Origin: Synaphobranchus kaupii
Lineage: Eukaryota; Chordata; Actinopteri; Anguilliformes; Synaphobranchidae
DNA length: 64,000 nucleotides
Reading direction: 5' to 3'
Assembly: GCA_029718625.1 (NCBI GenBank)
Contig: CM056376.1
Coordinates: 95,683,705 to 95,747,704 of the forward strand
Part shown: positions 1 to 13,111 of the stretch, in pieces
Layout: each line of letters opens with the position of its first letter
How positions within the stretch are numbered: the first letter of the stretch is position 1
The notes under the pieces: generated by a model
What the model was told of the DNA's origin: nothing
The model's input: only the letters and a program-made list of their open reading frames with translations
Database searches by the model: none
Translations under genes and position numbers: made by a program

Positions 1-457
1 GGTCTTTGCAGAGCGGGTTTTTAGTGCCACAGGTGGCCTTACCTGTGGCCACCATGGCAAGGCTCACCCTGGAAAGAAGTGCTTACCTTAAAATGAATCA
101 CTGAAGTAATGGTAATGAATGGAACTGGCGATGGGGGAATTTACTTGTGTGAGCACTGGGTGTGGTTGGCATTGCAAGGCCATTAATTGATTGATTGATT
201 TATGTTTTAGGTTTTTTTTTTTGTTTTTTTTTATTCTGATGGCATTTTTGGTGGATTCAATAAATCAATATACATATGCCAAATAAATAATGTTACATGT
301 CTCAACTTACATGTCTCAAAGCATTAGCCTACAACTTAAAGAGGGATATCATGAAATCTACAAAATTAAAAATATAGTGTTGGACAGTTGAATAAATATT
401 TCTGCATATGTATTACATTATCCCTCAAGACAGAAACAAGAGAAAATAGTTAGCCCT

Positions 458-684
458 ATCCCTTAGTCTGTAATGGTGTGAACTTTCACAATGGGAGCTA
501 AACCTTTGAACAATTGCCTTCATTTACTAGTTCAATGTGTAAGCAGTGTAAGAAATAAAGTTAATTTAGTTAATCCCTTAGTCTGTAATGGTGTGAACTT
601 TCACAATGGGAGCTAAACCTTTAAACAATTACCTTAATTTACTAGTTCAATGTGTAAGCAGTGTAAGAAATAAAGTTAATTTGG
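458..684. repeat. 115-bp tandem duplication
   Basis: Two adjacent direct copies (458-572 and 573-684) differ at only a few bases. Each carries the stretch ATCCCTTAGTCTGTAATGG. No coding frame crosses them. This looks like a recent local duplication. Confidence 0.85.
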
Positions 685-969
685 GTTTAAATGTGTGGAC
701 AAATATTATAGGAGAACATAAAATATAATATGATATAATATTTACCATTTGGTGGGCACAGGGGGCAAGGCTAACTATTTGCTGTATGGAGAAAGTAGCA
801 AACACTCAGAAATATTTATTTCAGCTGTCCGTGGTGATATAAGTAACACATTTGAATTATTAAAATGAGTGGTATCCCCCTTCACTGAAACATAGTGTAC
901 CTGATCATACAACCTACCTACAACCTTCTACCATTTTGTGTCCAATTTGAACAGCCTGCTTTTACATCT

Positions 970-1250
970 GACGAAAATTAGACTTGCGTTTTTGTCAACA
1001 AAAATGTATCTTTTTTTTTAGACTAAAATGTTCAGATTTGTTGTTGACTACAACTAGACTAAAATGTCCACATAATTTTTGTGGACTAAAACTAGACCAT
1101 ATGTCCATAGCTATTGATGACTAAAAGGAGATGAAATGTCCAGATAGTTTTTTGTCAACTAAAATAAACTAAAACTATGAAAGATAAAATTGACTAAATG
1201 TGATTAAAACTCACTTGCACTTTTCTCACATGACTAAAACAAAAAAGTCA
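970..1250. repeat. degenerate GACTAAAA-rich short-period repeat
   Basis: Many irregularly spaced copies of ACTAAAA, often as GACTAAAATG or ACTAAAACTAGAC, fill this stretch. It is a low-complexity repeat of a kind common in fish DNA. The surrounding 685-1,730 is AT-rich and shows no gene. Confidence 0.6.
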
Positions 1251-1738
1251 GTTTAAAACACTGCCAAAATGAACACTGTTCAGAACCCAGAAAAGAAAAG
1301 ATAAACCTAAAATATAAACCTTGGAAATCAGTTAATTTGTCCTAGTGTGTAATAAAAACCACTAACTGATAATGTTATCATTTTGCAACTAGTTTTTCCC
1401 GCAGTGCTTTGTAGGCTACAAATTTGTAACAAACCAGGGTCGTAGGCCTATTCCACAAAACAGGATTACCAAATTATCCAGATAGGTTCATTGAGAACGA
1501 TAAGGCTGTATCATCCCTATTTTTATACAGTCTATGGTATCGTCACATGAGATTTCAGTCGATGAAAATGCACTAGAATCTTGTTTAGGTGATTTAGTCA
1601 TAACAGCTACACATATTGTTAGCTGTTGATACTGAAGAATGTTTCTGGGGTTATTTCATGGTATTATTTTACAGTTATCTGGCAAACTTGCTTGCTTGCT
1701 TGCTTGCTTTGCGGAATACACCCCGGGTAGGTCTATAT

Positions 1739-1942
1739 CAGGGGTCTTCAACTTTATCCCGCAAGGTCCGGTGTGGGTGCGGGCTTTTGTTCCAACCAAG
1801 CAGTTACACACCTGATTCTACTAATCAAGGTCCTTAGCAAAGACTCTAGTTATTGATTAGTAGAATCAGGTGTGAAACTGCTTGGTTGGAACAAAAGTCC
1901 GCACCCACACTGGCCCTTGCGGGATAAGGTTGAAGACCCCTG
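1739..1942. mobile_element. palindromic hAT-type MITE with 8-bp target duplication
   Basis: A near-perfect 204-bp palindrome starts CAGGGGTCTTCAA and ends with its reverse complement. It is flanked by identical 8-bp direct repeats GTCTATAT at 1731-1738 and 1943-1950. Eight-base duplications and CAG ends are the hAT signature. It has no coding capacity. A half copy lies at 7593-7659. Confidence 0.85.
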
Positions 1943-2316
1943 GTCTATATAGACTAGAGCAGAGGTGTTCGTAATTTTCTGACGTGACTTTGGGTGTTTT
2001 CGTCAGCAGTGATCAATTTGAAGGCATAGCCTATTAACAAAATTTAAGCTTAATTTAATGAAAAAATGAAAAACCTCTAGAATAAAAATAGTCTAATATC
2101 TTTGGGGATTTCGTTATGTGACACCTAAGCATTATTGTGGCGGAGAATAAGCACATTTAAAGAAGGCAGAGTTTTGTCAACAGCAGTTTTGATTTGATAC
2201 AATTTATGAATATATTAATTATTCTGTTTTACTCTCTTTGAAGAAAGCAACGTAAGTTAACTTCTATGTATGTCCCATTTGTCCTTTTTGCTCTCTCTTC
2301 CAGAAGCAGCAGTGAA

Positions 2317-5300
2317 ATGGCAGAACTCCTGCCCAGTGAGGTACCACTAAAGAAGAGGAAGATTGAGGCTGTGTTTCCAGACCAGGAGAGCTCCTGCAGG
2401 CAGGTTCCAGTCAGCCTGTTGAGCTCCACTGAACTTCTTCTGCAGATCCCCCCAAACACCAACACCAGTCTGCCTGTGTGGGAGTGTTTGAGCAGCGCTC
2501 AGGCAGAGGTGCTGTGGAGTGTGACTCCGTACAGCATCACTGTTCAAATTACCCCGCTCACCACCCAGAAAGCCCAGAGCAATGACCAGCCTGTAACCCA
2601 GCCTCAGCCACACTACCAGTCACAGAATCTCCTACAACTACAGCTCCACTTACCTACACTCAAGGGTCAAGGCCGCAAAGATGGTACTGATCTTCCTTCT
2701 GTGTTTTTCAAGCTAGCAGCCAAAACTTTTTTCACAAAGTCCTCCAAATACATCAACATCTGCGATGACTTCCTTATTGGCTGCTGTCAATACAAGCTCA
2801 ATTGTAAGCAGCACCATACGCCGTACCCTTTCCACTGGCAGCTGAGGTGCCAGGACACTCACCAATGGGTAAATGCCTCTCTGTCAGCCCAGGTCAAACT
2901 GGAGAAGCTGTACTGTGATGCAGACCAAGAGACCATCAAGCTGCAGGACATGTGGGTACACAGGGGATCAGGGGATATTTGTATTAGCTGTACTTTTCTA
3001 CAAAATAATTATTCACACTATTATTGTATTTTGGGCTAGAGACTGAAATGTTAAAGGTAAGACATAATGATCATAAAGGCAAATGAGAATTATAGTAGCA
3101 GGTTGTACATCCTTCTGCGCCCATGATGTTAATGTGGTTCTTTGTACCCTTCAGGACAGAAATGTTCACCCTTCAATTGAACACCATGAAAGTGAGCTCA
3201 GAGAAGTATGATAAAGCCAGGCGACTCTCCAACAGCCAGGATCCAGGAATCAGTCCTTATTTCCCCACAGAGTGGAGTATCTATTGGTGGAATGACTGTA
3301 GCTGGGAAAAATATGAAAAGGTAAGTTACTGGTGATAAATTTTATTACTGCTTTACTTGAAAGTTTTCTCTTGCTTCCCAGTGAAAGGAAACATATTGGC
3401 TAGACAGGTCCAAGTCTCCAAGTCTCCCACTATTAAATATGTACATTGGGTCTGTCTGTGTAAGAGTCCCACAATTCTGCCTTTAGTTACCTTTTAGTTA
3501 AGGGGTTCAGTTAAGGAGCATGACTGAGGCTTACCAAGAAACACTGCTGGCTCCACAAAACCTTAAAAAAGCGAGTGGAAAAAGTATACTTTTGCGATGT
3601 GGATAGTGGATAAGGGGTGGAGGGGCTTAACTATGTCTTGTCTGACTTTATCATCTCCTGTAGAAAGTGTCCAAGGAGCTTCTGGGAGCAATGGAGGCAG
3701 GAGAGACAAGCTATGGATTCTACATTGGGAACCAGCTATACGAAGTGGACTTCAGAAGTCTGACTCAGATGAACCTCACCACCATGTTCAAACGCAGAAT
3801 ACGAAGGAGACCCACTTTCTGCTCACCCTTCTCTATCAGATCACACCTGAAGTATGAGATATTGCTGTGTCACTGGTCATTTTTTTTGCCGCCCAAACCA
3901 GGGCTGTATATATTCCACCCCAATCTGGAATGTCCACCAACTGTCTGCAACCGCAGCCACGTTTCATGCACAAACCACCCTGCCAATTAGAGAGAACTGT
4001 GACAACTGCGGTTCTCCTCTGAAACAAAAGCTGTACAAAAGCTACTTTTTTTTGTGTCGCAGGCCGCAAAGCTTACACAGAGCGGCGTCGGAGGAAGACC
4101 CTTCACATGCGGCTTTAAGATACAGTCCCTTTTCGGCCAGCAAGGGTCGTTTGAGAGTGATGAAACGTGTATCCCTATCTGACTGAACCCTGCCATACCC
4201 TGGGCAACATAGATGCCTTAACCGAATGAGGCATCCAGTAACCCTCTCACTGGTCCTTTTAACATTAACTGGATTGTTTTTATGAATTTTTTTTTATCAT
4301 TACAAATTGTGTAATAATAATGTATCTTTAGGCTGGCATTGTTCAAGCACCTTCACATTTTCCGTACAGATTATATCCTATTGTGCCTGTGGACTACAGT
4401 ATTGTGGACTACTTCCTCATCAGAATGCAAATCTGTCTTCTTGGGAGGGGGATAGCAATAAAATGTATTTTGCTGGGATCTCACATTAGCTGAATTTCAA
4501 ATGTAATTTTGTGTGAATTCAAATGCTGTGGGTATATGTAAATGCCCCTTTTCTCACCTTGTTCTTCTCTGCATGATCCTTCTCTGCTCCTCAGGACAGT
4601 TGTCCTGGGCGAAACCCGCCAGCCTTTTGGAGAGGTTCTTCCCAGCCTCAGTGTGGACCCTCTGCAGGAGTTCAGCAGCTGGTATCCTCCTGTGTGGACT
4701 CTGAGCCCAGACCAGGGCTTTAGCCTGGTGGAGGTGCCACCCAGTGCCAAAGCCTACCAAAGTATCCACTGCCTGTTCTACAGCACCATGTCTGAGACTA
4801 AGACAGAGATCATCAGCATAGAGCAGGTTCAGAACATCTTCCAGTGGGACAAGTATAGGAGGTAAGAATGTGTGATGAGTGAGAATTTAGGCATTAATTT
4901 ACTAAGACCTTTAGCGTGTGTAATACCGTTTACCACATGCAAAATTAATAACACAACCAATGATTGGTGCAAAACAAATACCATGACCAATCATTGGTCA
5001 TGTTATTGGTTTTGCGTGTGTTAAAAGGTGTTGCACACGCTGTAAAGATACTGTCACCCTATGGATGGGCTATTACCATTATCTCTGTTGAATAAATGTA
5101 CAGACATTGAAATATGCATGACTCTTCTGTGTTTTAGGCAGAAGGAGCACATGCAGAGCCGCAGCACAGCCCAGAATGGGTCTCTGGAGCGACACCTGTT
5201 CCATGGGACCACTGAGGATTCTGCCAAGGAGATCTGTTTGAACAACTTCGACCCACGAGTGTCAGGGAAGAACGGAATGTCATACGGCCGGGGTAGCTAC

Positions 5301-5591
5301 TTCGCCCGAGATGCCAGTTACTCATTTAAATATGCAGCCAGATTTGGCGAAGTGGGCTGCCAGCATATGTTCCTTGCCAAAGTGCTGGTGGGAAATGTGA
5401 CTCTGGGGAACTCTATGTATTATCGCCCACCCAATCTCAACCCTTTGACACCAGGATATGAGCTGTATGATACCTGCGTTGACCAGATTGCCGATCCCTC
5501 CATCTTTGTGGTATTTGACAACTGCCAGTGTTATCCTTATTACCTGATCAAGTACAAAGTAGTGTCTGACATTGTCAACATCTGTGAATAA
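2317..5591 (+). CDS. TIPARP/PARP7-like mono-ADP-ribosyltransferase, copy 1
   Basis: Five coding exons: 2317-2951, 3155-3320, 3664-3851, 4595-4861 and 5138-5591, all with GT/AG introns, giving 569 aa. The ATG lies 14 bases into an exon with acceptor TTCCAG, so an upstream non-coding exon is expected. Visible in order are an NLS-like KKRK near residue 12, a CCCH finger (C149, C157, C163, H167) in the TIPARP context FHWQL, a WWE-like segment (YWWNDCSWEKY), and a PARP domain with H441 (HLFHGT), Y473 (GRGSYFA) and I541 (PSIFVVF). This H-Y-I triad is typical of mono-ADP-ribosyltransferases; in the family TIPARP modifies proteins in the nucleus and cytosol and restrains AHR signalling. The linker before the finger is about 75 residues shorter than in copies 2 and 3. 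All splice phases agree with the other copies. Confidence 0.9.
4895..5050. mobile_element. palindromic MITE in the last intron of copy 1
   Basis: An inverted repeat begins ATTTACTAAGACCTTTAGCG, and CCAATCATTGG-type arms meet in its centre. A better preserved copy of the same family is at 58,114-58,276. It is non-coding; the right end is eroded. Confidence 0.7.
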
Positions 5592-5592
5592 A
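5587..5592 (+). promoter_or_regulatory. poly(A) signal overlapping the copy 1 stop codon
   Basis: AATAAA spans the TAA stop, so the stop codon lies inside a canonical hexamer. If it is used, the 3' UTR would be very short. Confidence 0.4.
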
Positions 5593-6437
5593 ATTCAAGC
5601 ACATTCTGAAACATTGATTAGCCAGGTTGAATCTTAAAGTGCCGCACCTTCAAGTTATTATGTTTGCATTGATGGTCACACAGTGTGAAGTAAAGATCAT
5701 ATTTGTCATTGGTGGGTTCAGCGCATTTAGAAGAGAACTTGCAATGTAGAGACTGATCCTCCTGGGATGCATGACGTTTTGGGTGTGCTACACTGCCACC
5801 TCTGATGTTCAGACCAATCAGCACTGGGGTTTTTTCTGAGGTAGCCAGCAGAGAGCAGAAGACAGATGAACAGATGGCTCTGCAGTTTAACAGTGGCAGT
5901 TAGAGGGGCAATTGTATTTACTACAATTACAGAAGAGCACTTGTGAAGTGCAATTACATCAGGTTAAAATTAGGTGATATACCAGTATAGTTTGTAGTTC
6001 CCATTGATACTGTAGTAATACATACAGTATATTGTAGTGTTGAAATAACATCCATTGTTTTTTTGATGTGTCTCTGAATGTAGTGTTCAATTTAATTGAT
6101 TGGCAAAAGAGTCCACCTTGTTTCCAAGGCCTAAATTGGCTGTAGATTGAAAGGATGCCCCAGAAATCTGCAGACACGGCAGCATTCCAGGGCTTAATTG
6201 TGAGATACCAATACCATAAGAAAAATTTGTTTTCATTGCTGGTTGGCAATTCTTTAGAATTGTAAAAATCATTGTTATAACAAAAATAAACTTTTGCTTT
6301 GCTTATTTTTGGACTGATGCTTTATAAACGTACTTTTTCCAGCATTACATGTTCTGTTGAAATAGGTTAGTATCCACTCCAGATCTTCAGATATGATTTC
6401 CTGCACAATACAATATAAGGCTTTAATATTATATATA
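5593..6437. other. intergenic, no gene seen
   Basis: This is the 3' flank of copy 1. I see no conserved reading frame, RNA gene or clear transposon end; short frames on the minus strand look random. Confidence 0.5.
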
Positions 6438-6765
6438 CAGTTGATGTCGGAAGTTTACATACACTTAGGTTGAGGTAATTAAAACTCATTTTTAACCACT
6501 CCACAGATTTCATGTTAGCAAACTAGTGTTGGCAAGTCAGTTAGGACATCTACTTTGTGCATGACACAAGTAATTTTTCGAACAATGGTTTACAGACAGA
6601 TTATTTCACTTTTAATTCACTATATCACAATTCCAGTGGGTCAGAAGTTTACATACACTAAGTTGACTGCCTTTAAATTTTTAATATTTGGTCGCAAATC
6701 CTTTGCATGCCATGACTTCCTGATGTCTGTGACCCAACAACATAAAGACTCTTGATAGCTTATTT

Positions 6766-8173
6766 CACTGTAACAAATTGCTGTAAAAATACAGGAAATT
6801 TTGTACAGTAATGTACCGTTCTTCACAAATACAGTTGAATACTGTAAATGTTGATGCCTTTGAGGAACAAAATATTAACAGCAAGCTACTGTACAATCTT
6901 ATGGTATCATACAGTATTTTTTCTTTTTCAGTTAAATCAGACTTGAGTTTGACTCTTGCTTGAGTCCGCCCATAACTAATCTGAGCAAAATCATGTTGCA
7001 TCAAGTCCCACCACCTCATTTAGCACATAGTCAACGTAAAGAAATTAAAAAATAGGCGTAAAATATTATATATCAGTGATTTTATTCAAGATAGAAGGAA
7101 GAATAATAAGAAGAGGACAAATTGAAGAAGACGATTTTCAGCCCGACTCTGACCTGCTGCTTTCCTCCTCGTCTACAAGCTCCTGTGGTTTACGTAATTG
7201 CGATCTTATCAAAGTCAGCGTTACCCAGTTATGTAATTTTGTGTTGAATTGGCATTGTATTGACTGTTTTTTTTTGTTTTTTTTGCTGAAATGACTAAGT
7301 CAAAATTACTGCTTGACGTTACTTGGTGTTAACCGCATCTTGCATGCTAATGTTTTCAGTTAACGTTAGCTAGCATAACGTTACTCTCCTTTAGCTGCGT
7401 AGTGGACCGTACAAAAGTTTATATCTTTCTGTTGAACCACGTTTCCAGTAGCGTGTCGATTTATTTGATTTTCATAGCCACGAGATTGAATTTTTAAGCA
7501 ATCAAATCAACAAACGAAGTTAAGTTAGCTAGCTTGGTCATTCGCATTTAACTTATGTTAATTTGCAATCTCATCAAATGTCTGTGGTTGGCAACTGCTT
7601 GGTTGGAACAAAAGCCCGCACCCACACCAGCCCTTGCGGGATAAGGTTGAAGACCCCTGGACTAGGTCATGCAGATTGAGAACCTGTTTAGCATGAGGAA
7701 TGGTGTTTTTATAGATTGTATTTTACAAAATGTTAATTACTTTAAATTTGTCAGTTACTGAATGTATTTGATACTGCATTGGCTTTAAACATTTTAATAA
7801 ATGTTGTAAGGCCTTCTCTTGTCCGAGTCATTTCTATGCTAGCAATTTTCAGGGTTTTTTTTTTACACCATTAGCTTCTAGCAGTGTTATACTGTAAAGA
7901 TCACATTCTACAGTAGCCTACTTTACATTTTACAGTAATAAACTGTTTATGGAGATTACAGTAACTAAACACTAAAATAACAGTATAATGGCAACCAAAC
8001 AGCTGACAGTATTATACTGTAAAGCTTATATTCTATACAGTACTGTAATATTCTTTACAGTAATAAACTGTTGTTATAGATTACAGTAGGTACACTGTAG
8101 AATAACAGTTTCATGCTGGCAACTGTAGCTGCCAGTATTTTACTGTAATTTAACAGGGAAATTTTTTACAGTG
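6766..8173. mobile_element. nested CACTGTA-ended non-autonomous transposon
   Basis: The ends are inverted: CACTGTAA...CTGTAAAAATACAG on the left and CTGTAAT...TTTTTTACAGTG on the right. The right third is dense in ACTGTAA/TTACAGT motifs. It lies inside the palindromic core of the surrounding Tc1-type element. No transposase is visible. Confidence 0.65.
7593..7659. mobile_element. half copy of the palindromic hAT MITE
   Basis: This 67-bp piece is nearly identical to the right half of the MITE at 1739-1942 and ends GAAGACCCCTG. The left half is missing. Confidence 0.8.
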
Positions 8174-9008
8174 TACTCTTACAAACGATACTATAACGTC
8201 TCTGCATTTGAATGGATTTCTATGGGAATTGGGGGGTGGGACTAGATTTAGTTGTAAATTATGCTGGGACAGTATGGAATACATGATTGGTAAAATGGCT
8301 GTAATTCATCAAGGGTCTGAGGTATCAAACAAGCCTCAAACCATCACTCTGCTGCCAGATATGCAGTAAATATGGATGGATCACTTTAAGGGTGGTTTCT
8401 CCTGACAAATTTTCCCATTGAACTCTATGGAAAAAGTCAGGAGAAGAAACCCTTCAAGCTATCCATCCATATCTACTGTATTTCTGGCAGCAGAGTGATG
8501 ATTTAAGGCTTGTGATACGTCAGACCCTTGATGACTTAGAGCCATTTAGCCAACCATGTGTTTCCATACTGTTCCAGTGTAATTTACAGCTAAATCTAGT
8601 CCCACCCCCCAATTCCCATAGAGATCCATTCAAATGCAGAGGCGTTATAGTATCGCTTGTAAGAGTAGCCTACCAGAAAATAAGATATCAAGAGTCTTTT
8701 GATGTTGTTGGGTCACAGACATCAGGAAGTCGTGGCATGCAAAGGATATGCGACCAAATATTAAAAATTTAAAGGCACAGTCAACTTAGTGTGTGTAAAT
8801 TTCTGACCAACTTGAATTGTGATATAGTGAATTAAAAGTGAAATAATTTGTCTGTAAACCATTGTTCAAAAAATTACTGTCATGCACAAAGTAGATGTCC
8901 TAACTGACTTGCAAACATTATAGTTTGCTAACATGAAATCTGTGGAGTGGTTAAAAATTAGTTTTAATTACTTCAACCTGTGTATGTAAACTTCCGACTT
9001 CAACTGTA

Positions 9009-10963
9009 TATTTAGCTACCTCTGTATGTTTTCTCATTGCATTCCAAGCCACAACACACAATGATATAACAAACTTAAAGGTTACACTACTTGAGCGCTT
9101 AGCCTAGGCTACTTCAGGAAAACTTCTAAATATCGGCTTTCATTTTTGTGTAGTTAAATTGCAACCAACAATATCATAGCATTAGGCTATGTGAAACCAT
9201 TATTGTGCGATTTGGTGTCTGAACGGGTAGCCTACTTTTTATTGCTTTTCAGGAACCACTGAACTAATTTGATTTCATCAATAGTTGCTATATTGCTATC
9301 TGGTATTTTATTGCCCGTAGCTTCCCAGTCCCGAGGCCTAGTATGAAAGGTGCTTTTTTTTTATTCCACCATGTCTGCAAGACGTGTAGGGAGCTGACTG
9401 ATCGGGTCTCAGAAAGCACCAATTACACGCAACATTATTGTTTCCCGCGTATGAGCACAAACAGGCTGGAAAAAATTAAGACCACGAATATCTGTGAAAC
9501 AGAAAGTAAAAGTAAAGTACCATTGATTTAACATTTATTAGAAATGCGTCCGAGGCCGGAGTGTAAAATAGGTAAGACTACATGACATTCTCTACATTAA
9601 TGATGTTTGCTGACGATAGACCTTCGTGAAAGGCTAGTTGGGGATAATCTCGAAATTGTAATTTGTGGTGTTTCGTGGGGAATTAATCTCTTGTTGGTAA
9701 CATTGTTTCATCTGAAGAGAGTATCTAGGTGTAGATTTGGCCTTCCTTTGAATATTCTAGGTTCCGAAGGTTCTGAGCTACGTATATTCCTACAGCAGGC
9801 AAATGGCAATCAGTAGCCTATATTGCTTTGCGTCATGTGTGCACTTGATTTGCTCCGGTTAGTCTACATACAGTGCCGAAAATAATAATCATAAATAATA
9901 TGATCGTGCCAGCAAGAAAGTAATATTCTAGATTCGAAGAAAAAAAAAAAAACAGCAGGGGCTACAGTTTTACATTAGGCTACTTCCTACTTTCCCCAGT
10001 GAGTGGAGTTGGCATTGTGCCAGGCGAAAGGGGTGAATATGAATTGTGAAGTTTTCTTTTTTTTGGGTGAATATGAATTGTGAAGTTTTCTTTTTTTTCG
10101 GCGGCAGTGATAACAGAACAATAGGTCAGAGCCCTAACGGTGGATGTGGTGTTATTTATGTCTTTGCACACCTCCATTTTTAGTATTCGTATTTGTCCGA
10201 TTAGGGAATTCAGGGGATTTCTTCAGCACAGGTTAAAGTGGTTCGTAGGCTATGTACAGGGATTTCCCAGTTGTTGGGCTAATTTCCTTGATGTAGCAAC
10301 GCGTGTGACGTGTATGAATCAGATGGCTAGGCTACTGCGTGATAGGCTATTATGCTTGTCTGAAACAGAATTGTTGTGTTGGCCCTTCGCTTAATCTGCT
10401 GGAAACAGGTAGAACACGAATTATGTTCTATTTAAACGAATTATATCCATTAGCTATTGTTTACTTTATTGCCGCTTTCATACTGACATGCGCGAGTAGT
10501 AGCATAAATTGTTTATTATTTCTTCGGTTTCTGAATTCAAAACAGTGAAAACTCATTAAGATTTGATATAGCTAATACATACTTTCCACCGGCGCAGGTG
10601 ATGTAGCAAACTGGTGTAACTGAAACAAAACCAATTCTCTCCATTGACAAGAATTCACATATTTTTGGGCTGCTAATTGGCTAATCCAGTTAAAAGGTTT
10701 CTCTTGAAATGTCACTATTCATGTAATTACTCTTAATTATTTCTTAGAAATAACCACGTTAAAATGTAGGCCCTACTTATGAAATGGACAGAGAGAAAGA
10801 CAAAAAAATATTAGACTGTAAAAAAAAAAAGGAGGATGGCGTATAGCCCGAATAATAAGGTCATCCTATATCTCCAGGATTGTAGGTCTCTTTTCAGTGA
10901 TTGTGGCACCCATGCTGTGATTTACTTTGGTTTTCATACTTAACCCAAGAAAGCTATTTATGC
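9009..10963. other. AT-rich intergenic DNA upstream of copy 2
   Basis: No conserved reading frame is apparent. A 36-bp tandem duplication (GTGAATATGAATTGTGAAG plus a T run) lies at about 10,030-10,098. AATAG followed by GTAAGACT near 9,570 could be a donor of a non-coding first exon of copy 2, but nothing else supports that. The last bases before 10,964 (AAGAAAGC) resemble sequence upstream of the copy 1 start. Confidence 0.4.
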
Positions 10964-11188
10964 AGGGGAGAACCGGGTCGAAAGATTAACTTTTTACATT
11001 CATCCGGTTTACTCGAAAGTCAATAGAGCTAGAGAGGCCATATTTTCTGACAAACAACTTGTATGTGTCCCTCACTAATAGCAACGGGAATTTTGTTACC
11101 AGCATAAACAAGTCGGATATAAATTGGCTGCAAACAGGATGAGTGCAATGTGTCTTTCGTCCCTGCCGTGCGGGACGAAAAACACACT

Positions 11189-13111
11189 GGGCCCTATCTT
11201 ACACCCGGCGCAAAGCGGCGCTAACCCAAACGCAAGTGTCTTTGCTATCTTACACCCGGCGCTAGGTCCATAATAACGCCTAACGCTTACGTCCTTTAAC
11301 TAGCATGTATTCTTGCGCCATCACAAGTGAACTGGGCGTGTTGGTATTAAGATGAGGAGTGGCCAGGATTCTTTTTGGCGTATTGCTATCTTGAGCCAGC
11401 AGAAAGCGCTTGCGCTAGAACCACCACAAACCTGGTCTAAAGTCATGTCGCAGCTGTTTACATGTTATTTTAACGGCGCATATAAGTGCGTCTACATAGG
11501 CGTGTGCACAACGCGCATACCCTCCTGTCTGTTACACACAGGGGCGTGCACAAGCATGACTAAAATATCTAGATCACAATCTGAAATATTATTATTGTGT
11601 AGGCTATATCAAAAATGCATAATAATAAAAGGTTCCATAGGTCCACATACCTTTCCCTCAGCAAAGGGAAACGATGCCACATTACATTGCTCTCAGCCCA
11701 CTCCATCAACATCCAGGCGATGTGCGATGGTACGGGACAATGGCTATCTATTAAAAAGGAGCTGATAACACCAATATCAAGCCTAATGCGCAAATTGTCA
11801 TTTGCACCTAATGCGTGAATTGTCATTCAATGGAAAACTCGCGTACTGCAATAGACGGACATTTGCGTTCTGAAAATGCGCTTCAGATGTCATTACAATA
11901 CAGCTCTGTTTATCTAGGAATACAGCCTGTAAGTAAATATAATGGTTTGTGACTGAAAAAAGTTCAAAACCTTGTCCAGTGAATATTGCTTTTATTGTTT
12001 TTCAAATAGCCTAGGCTACAGCGGACTCGCTGTGCATAATGTTTTTTAGATAGACTATGGTTAACAAACGGAGATAAATGTCATCATGTTAACTGAATTG
12101 TAGGCTAACCTTAGCTATTCTTCGTCCTTCATATTTTTTTAAATTACAGTGACAAGGTTTCCATACCCTCAGCTTATTAAAACCCAGCTGATTTCACCTG
12201 TAATTCCATAACTTGAACAAAAGATTTTAAAGAGAACTAAGCGTCTAATTAGAAACGAAATTTGCAACACGTTACACAATTAATTTACAATTAATTTTAA
12301 TTCCATTATCTGCATGTTCGCTTTACATGAGCAGGTCTGTTTCCCCTGCTGTACATCGCACTTTTCACGGTCTTCCTGGGAAAGTGAATCGTTTTAAAGT
12401 ATTACGTTACCAGTTAAACAGGTTGGTCACATTTCCATAAGCAGGACATTATAAAACAAGGGAAAATATGCTGAACTTATGGGTTGCCAACCTGACAGAT
12501 TTGTTGTATTTAGTGTCATCATTAAGGCAAAATAACGTTAGTTATGTTATTAATCAAAATTAGAATGCAGGTAGCCTAATGAACTTCGGATGAAGCTTGA
12601 ACATGAGTTCATTGCATAATCAAACGAAATTCGTTAAACAAGCAGGCTAATTTGGCGTTTTCTAAGGTGAGAAGGAAGCAATTGGTCGCTTATTCTCAGC
12701 TGTTGCAGGTGCTTTTAACGAAATTTAACCGCATATATTTCGTAAACAGCACTGTCAGGAATTACCGGGAGCTCATAATACTACTACTGCTACTGATCCA
12801 TATAGCCGATTCCTTGATCGCACTAAACACGCACGAGCATGTCTGTTTCGCCATCATAAGCAATCCGCCAAGGTGGAAAAGCAGGCTTTTAAAGGGAATG
12901 GGATATGACATTTTGATTGGTTTATTGCATGTCACGCCCAAGACACACCTATAATTAATGAAGAGACTAGGTTCAGCCCAGTTGCACCTTGCGCCGTGCT
13001 TAGCGCCCAAAAAACACGCCGTTAAAATAGCAAAAGTAGACTTGGACACGCCCTAAATGGACTTAGCGCCATGCGCTTAGACTAAGCGCCAAGATCGCCA
13101 AGATAGGGCCC
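11189..13111. mobile_element. 1.92-kb Harbinger-like MITE nested in the 8.4-kb element
   Basis: The ends are GGGCCCTATCTT and its inverted copy, flanked by 3-bp direct repeats ACT (11,186-11,188 and 13,112-13,114). Subterminal regions are rich in GGCGC/TAGCGC motifs. A 3-bp duplication fits PIF/Harbinger-type insertion, although the usual target is TWA. Open frames inside (for example 11,352-11,765) resemble no protein I know. Confidence 0.75.

Larger units (their letters stand above)
6438..9006. mobile_element. chimeric Tc1/mariner element with Sleeping Beauty-like terminal repeats
   Basis: TA dinucleotides flank a 2,569-bp element. About 235 bp at each end match the salmonid Tc1 (Sleeping Beauty) terminal-repeat type: an outer direct repeat with GAAGTTTACATACACT and an inner repeat ending in CAGAAGTTTACATACACT, which is the IR/DR layout. 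No transposase gene is present. The interior is a palindromic core (arms about 6,676-6,765 and 8,174-8,771) that elsewhere in the window lies within different terminal repeats. A second element (6766-8173) is nested in the core. Confidence 0.85.

Noticed and set aside
11352..11765. 137-codon frame within the nested MITE
   Set aside because: It matches no known transposase motif and lies within a non-autonomous element with similar-length frames on both strands.
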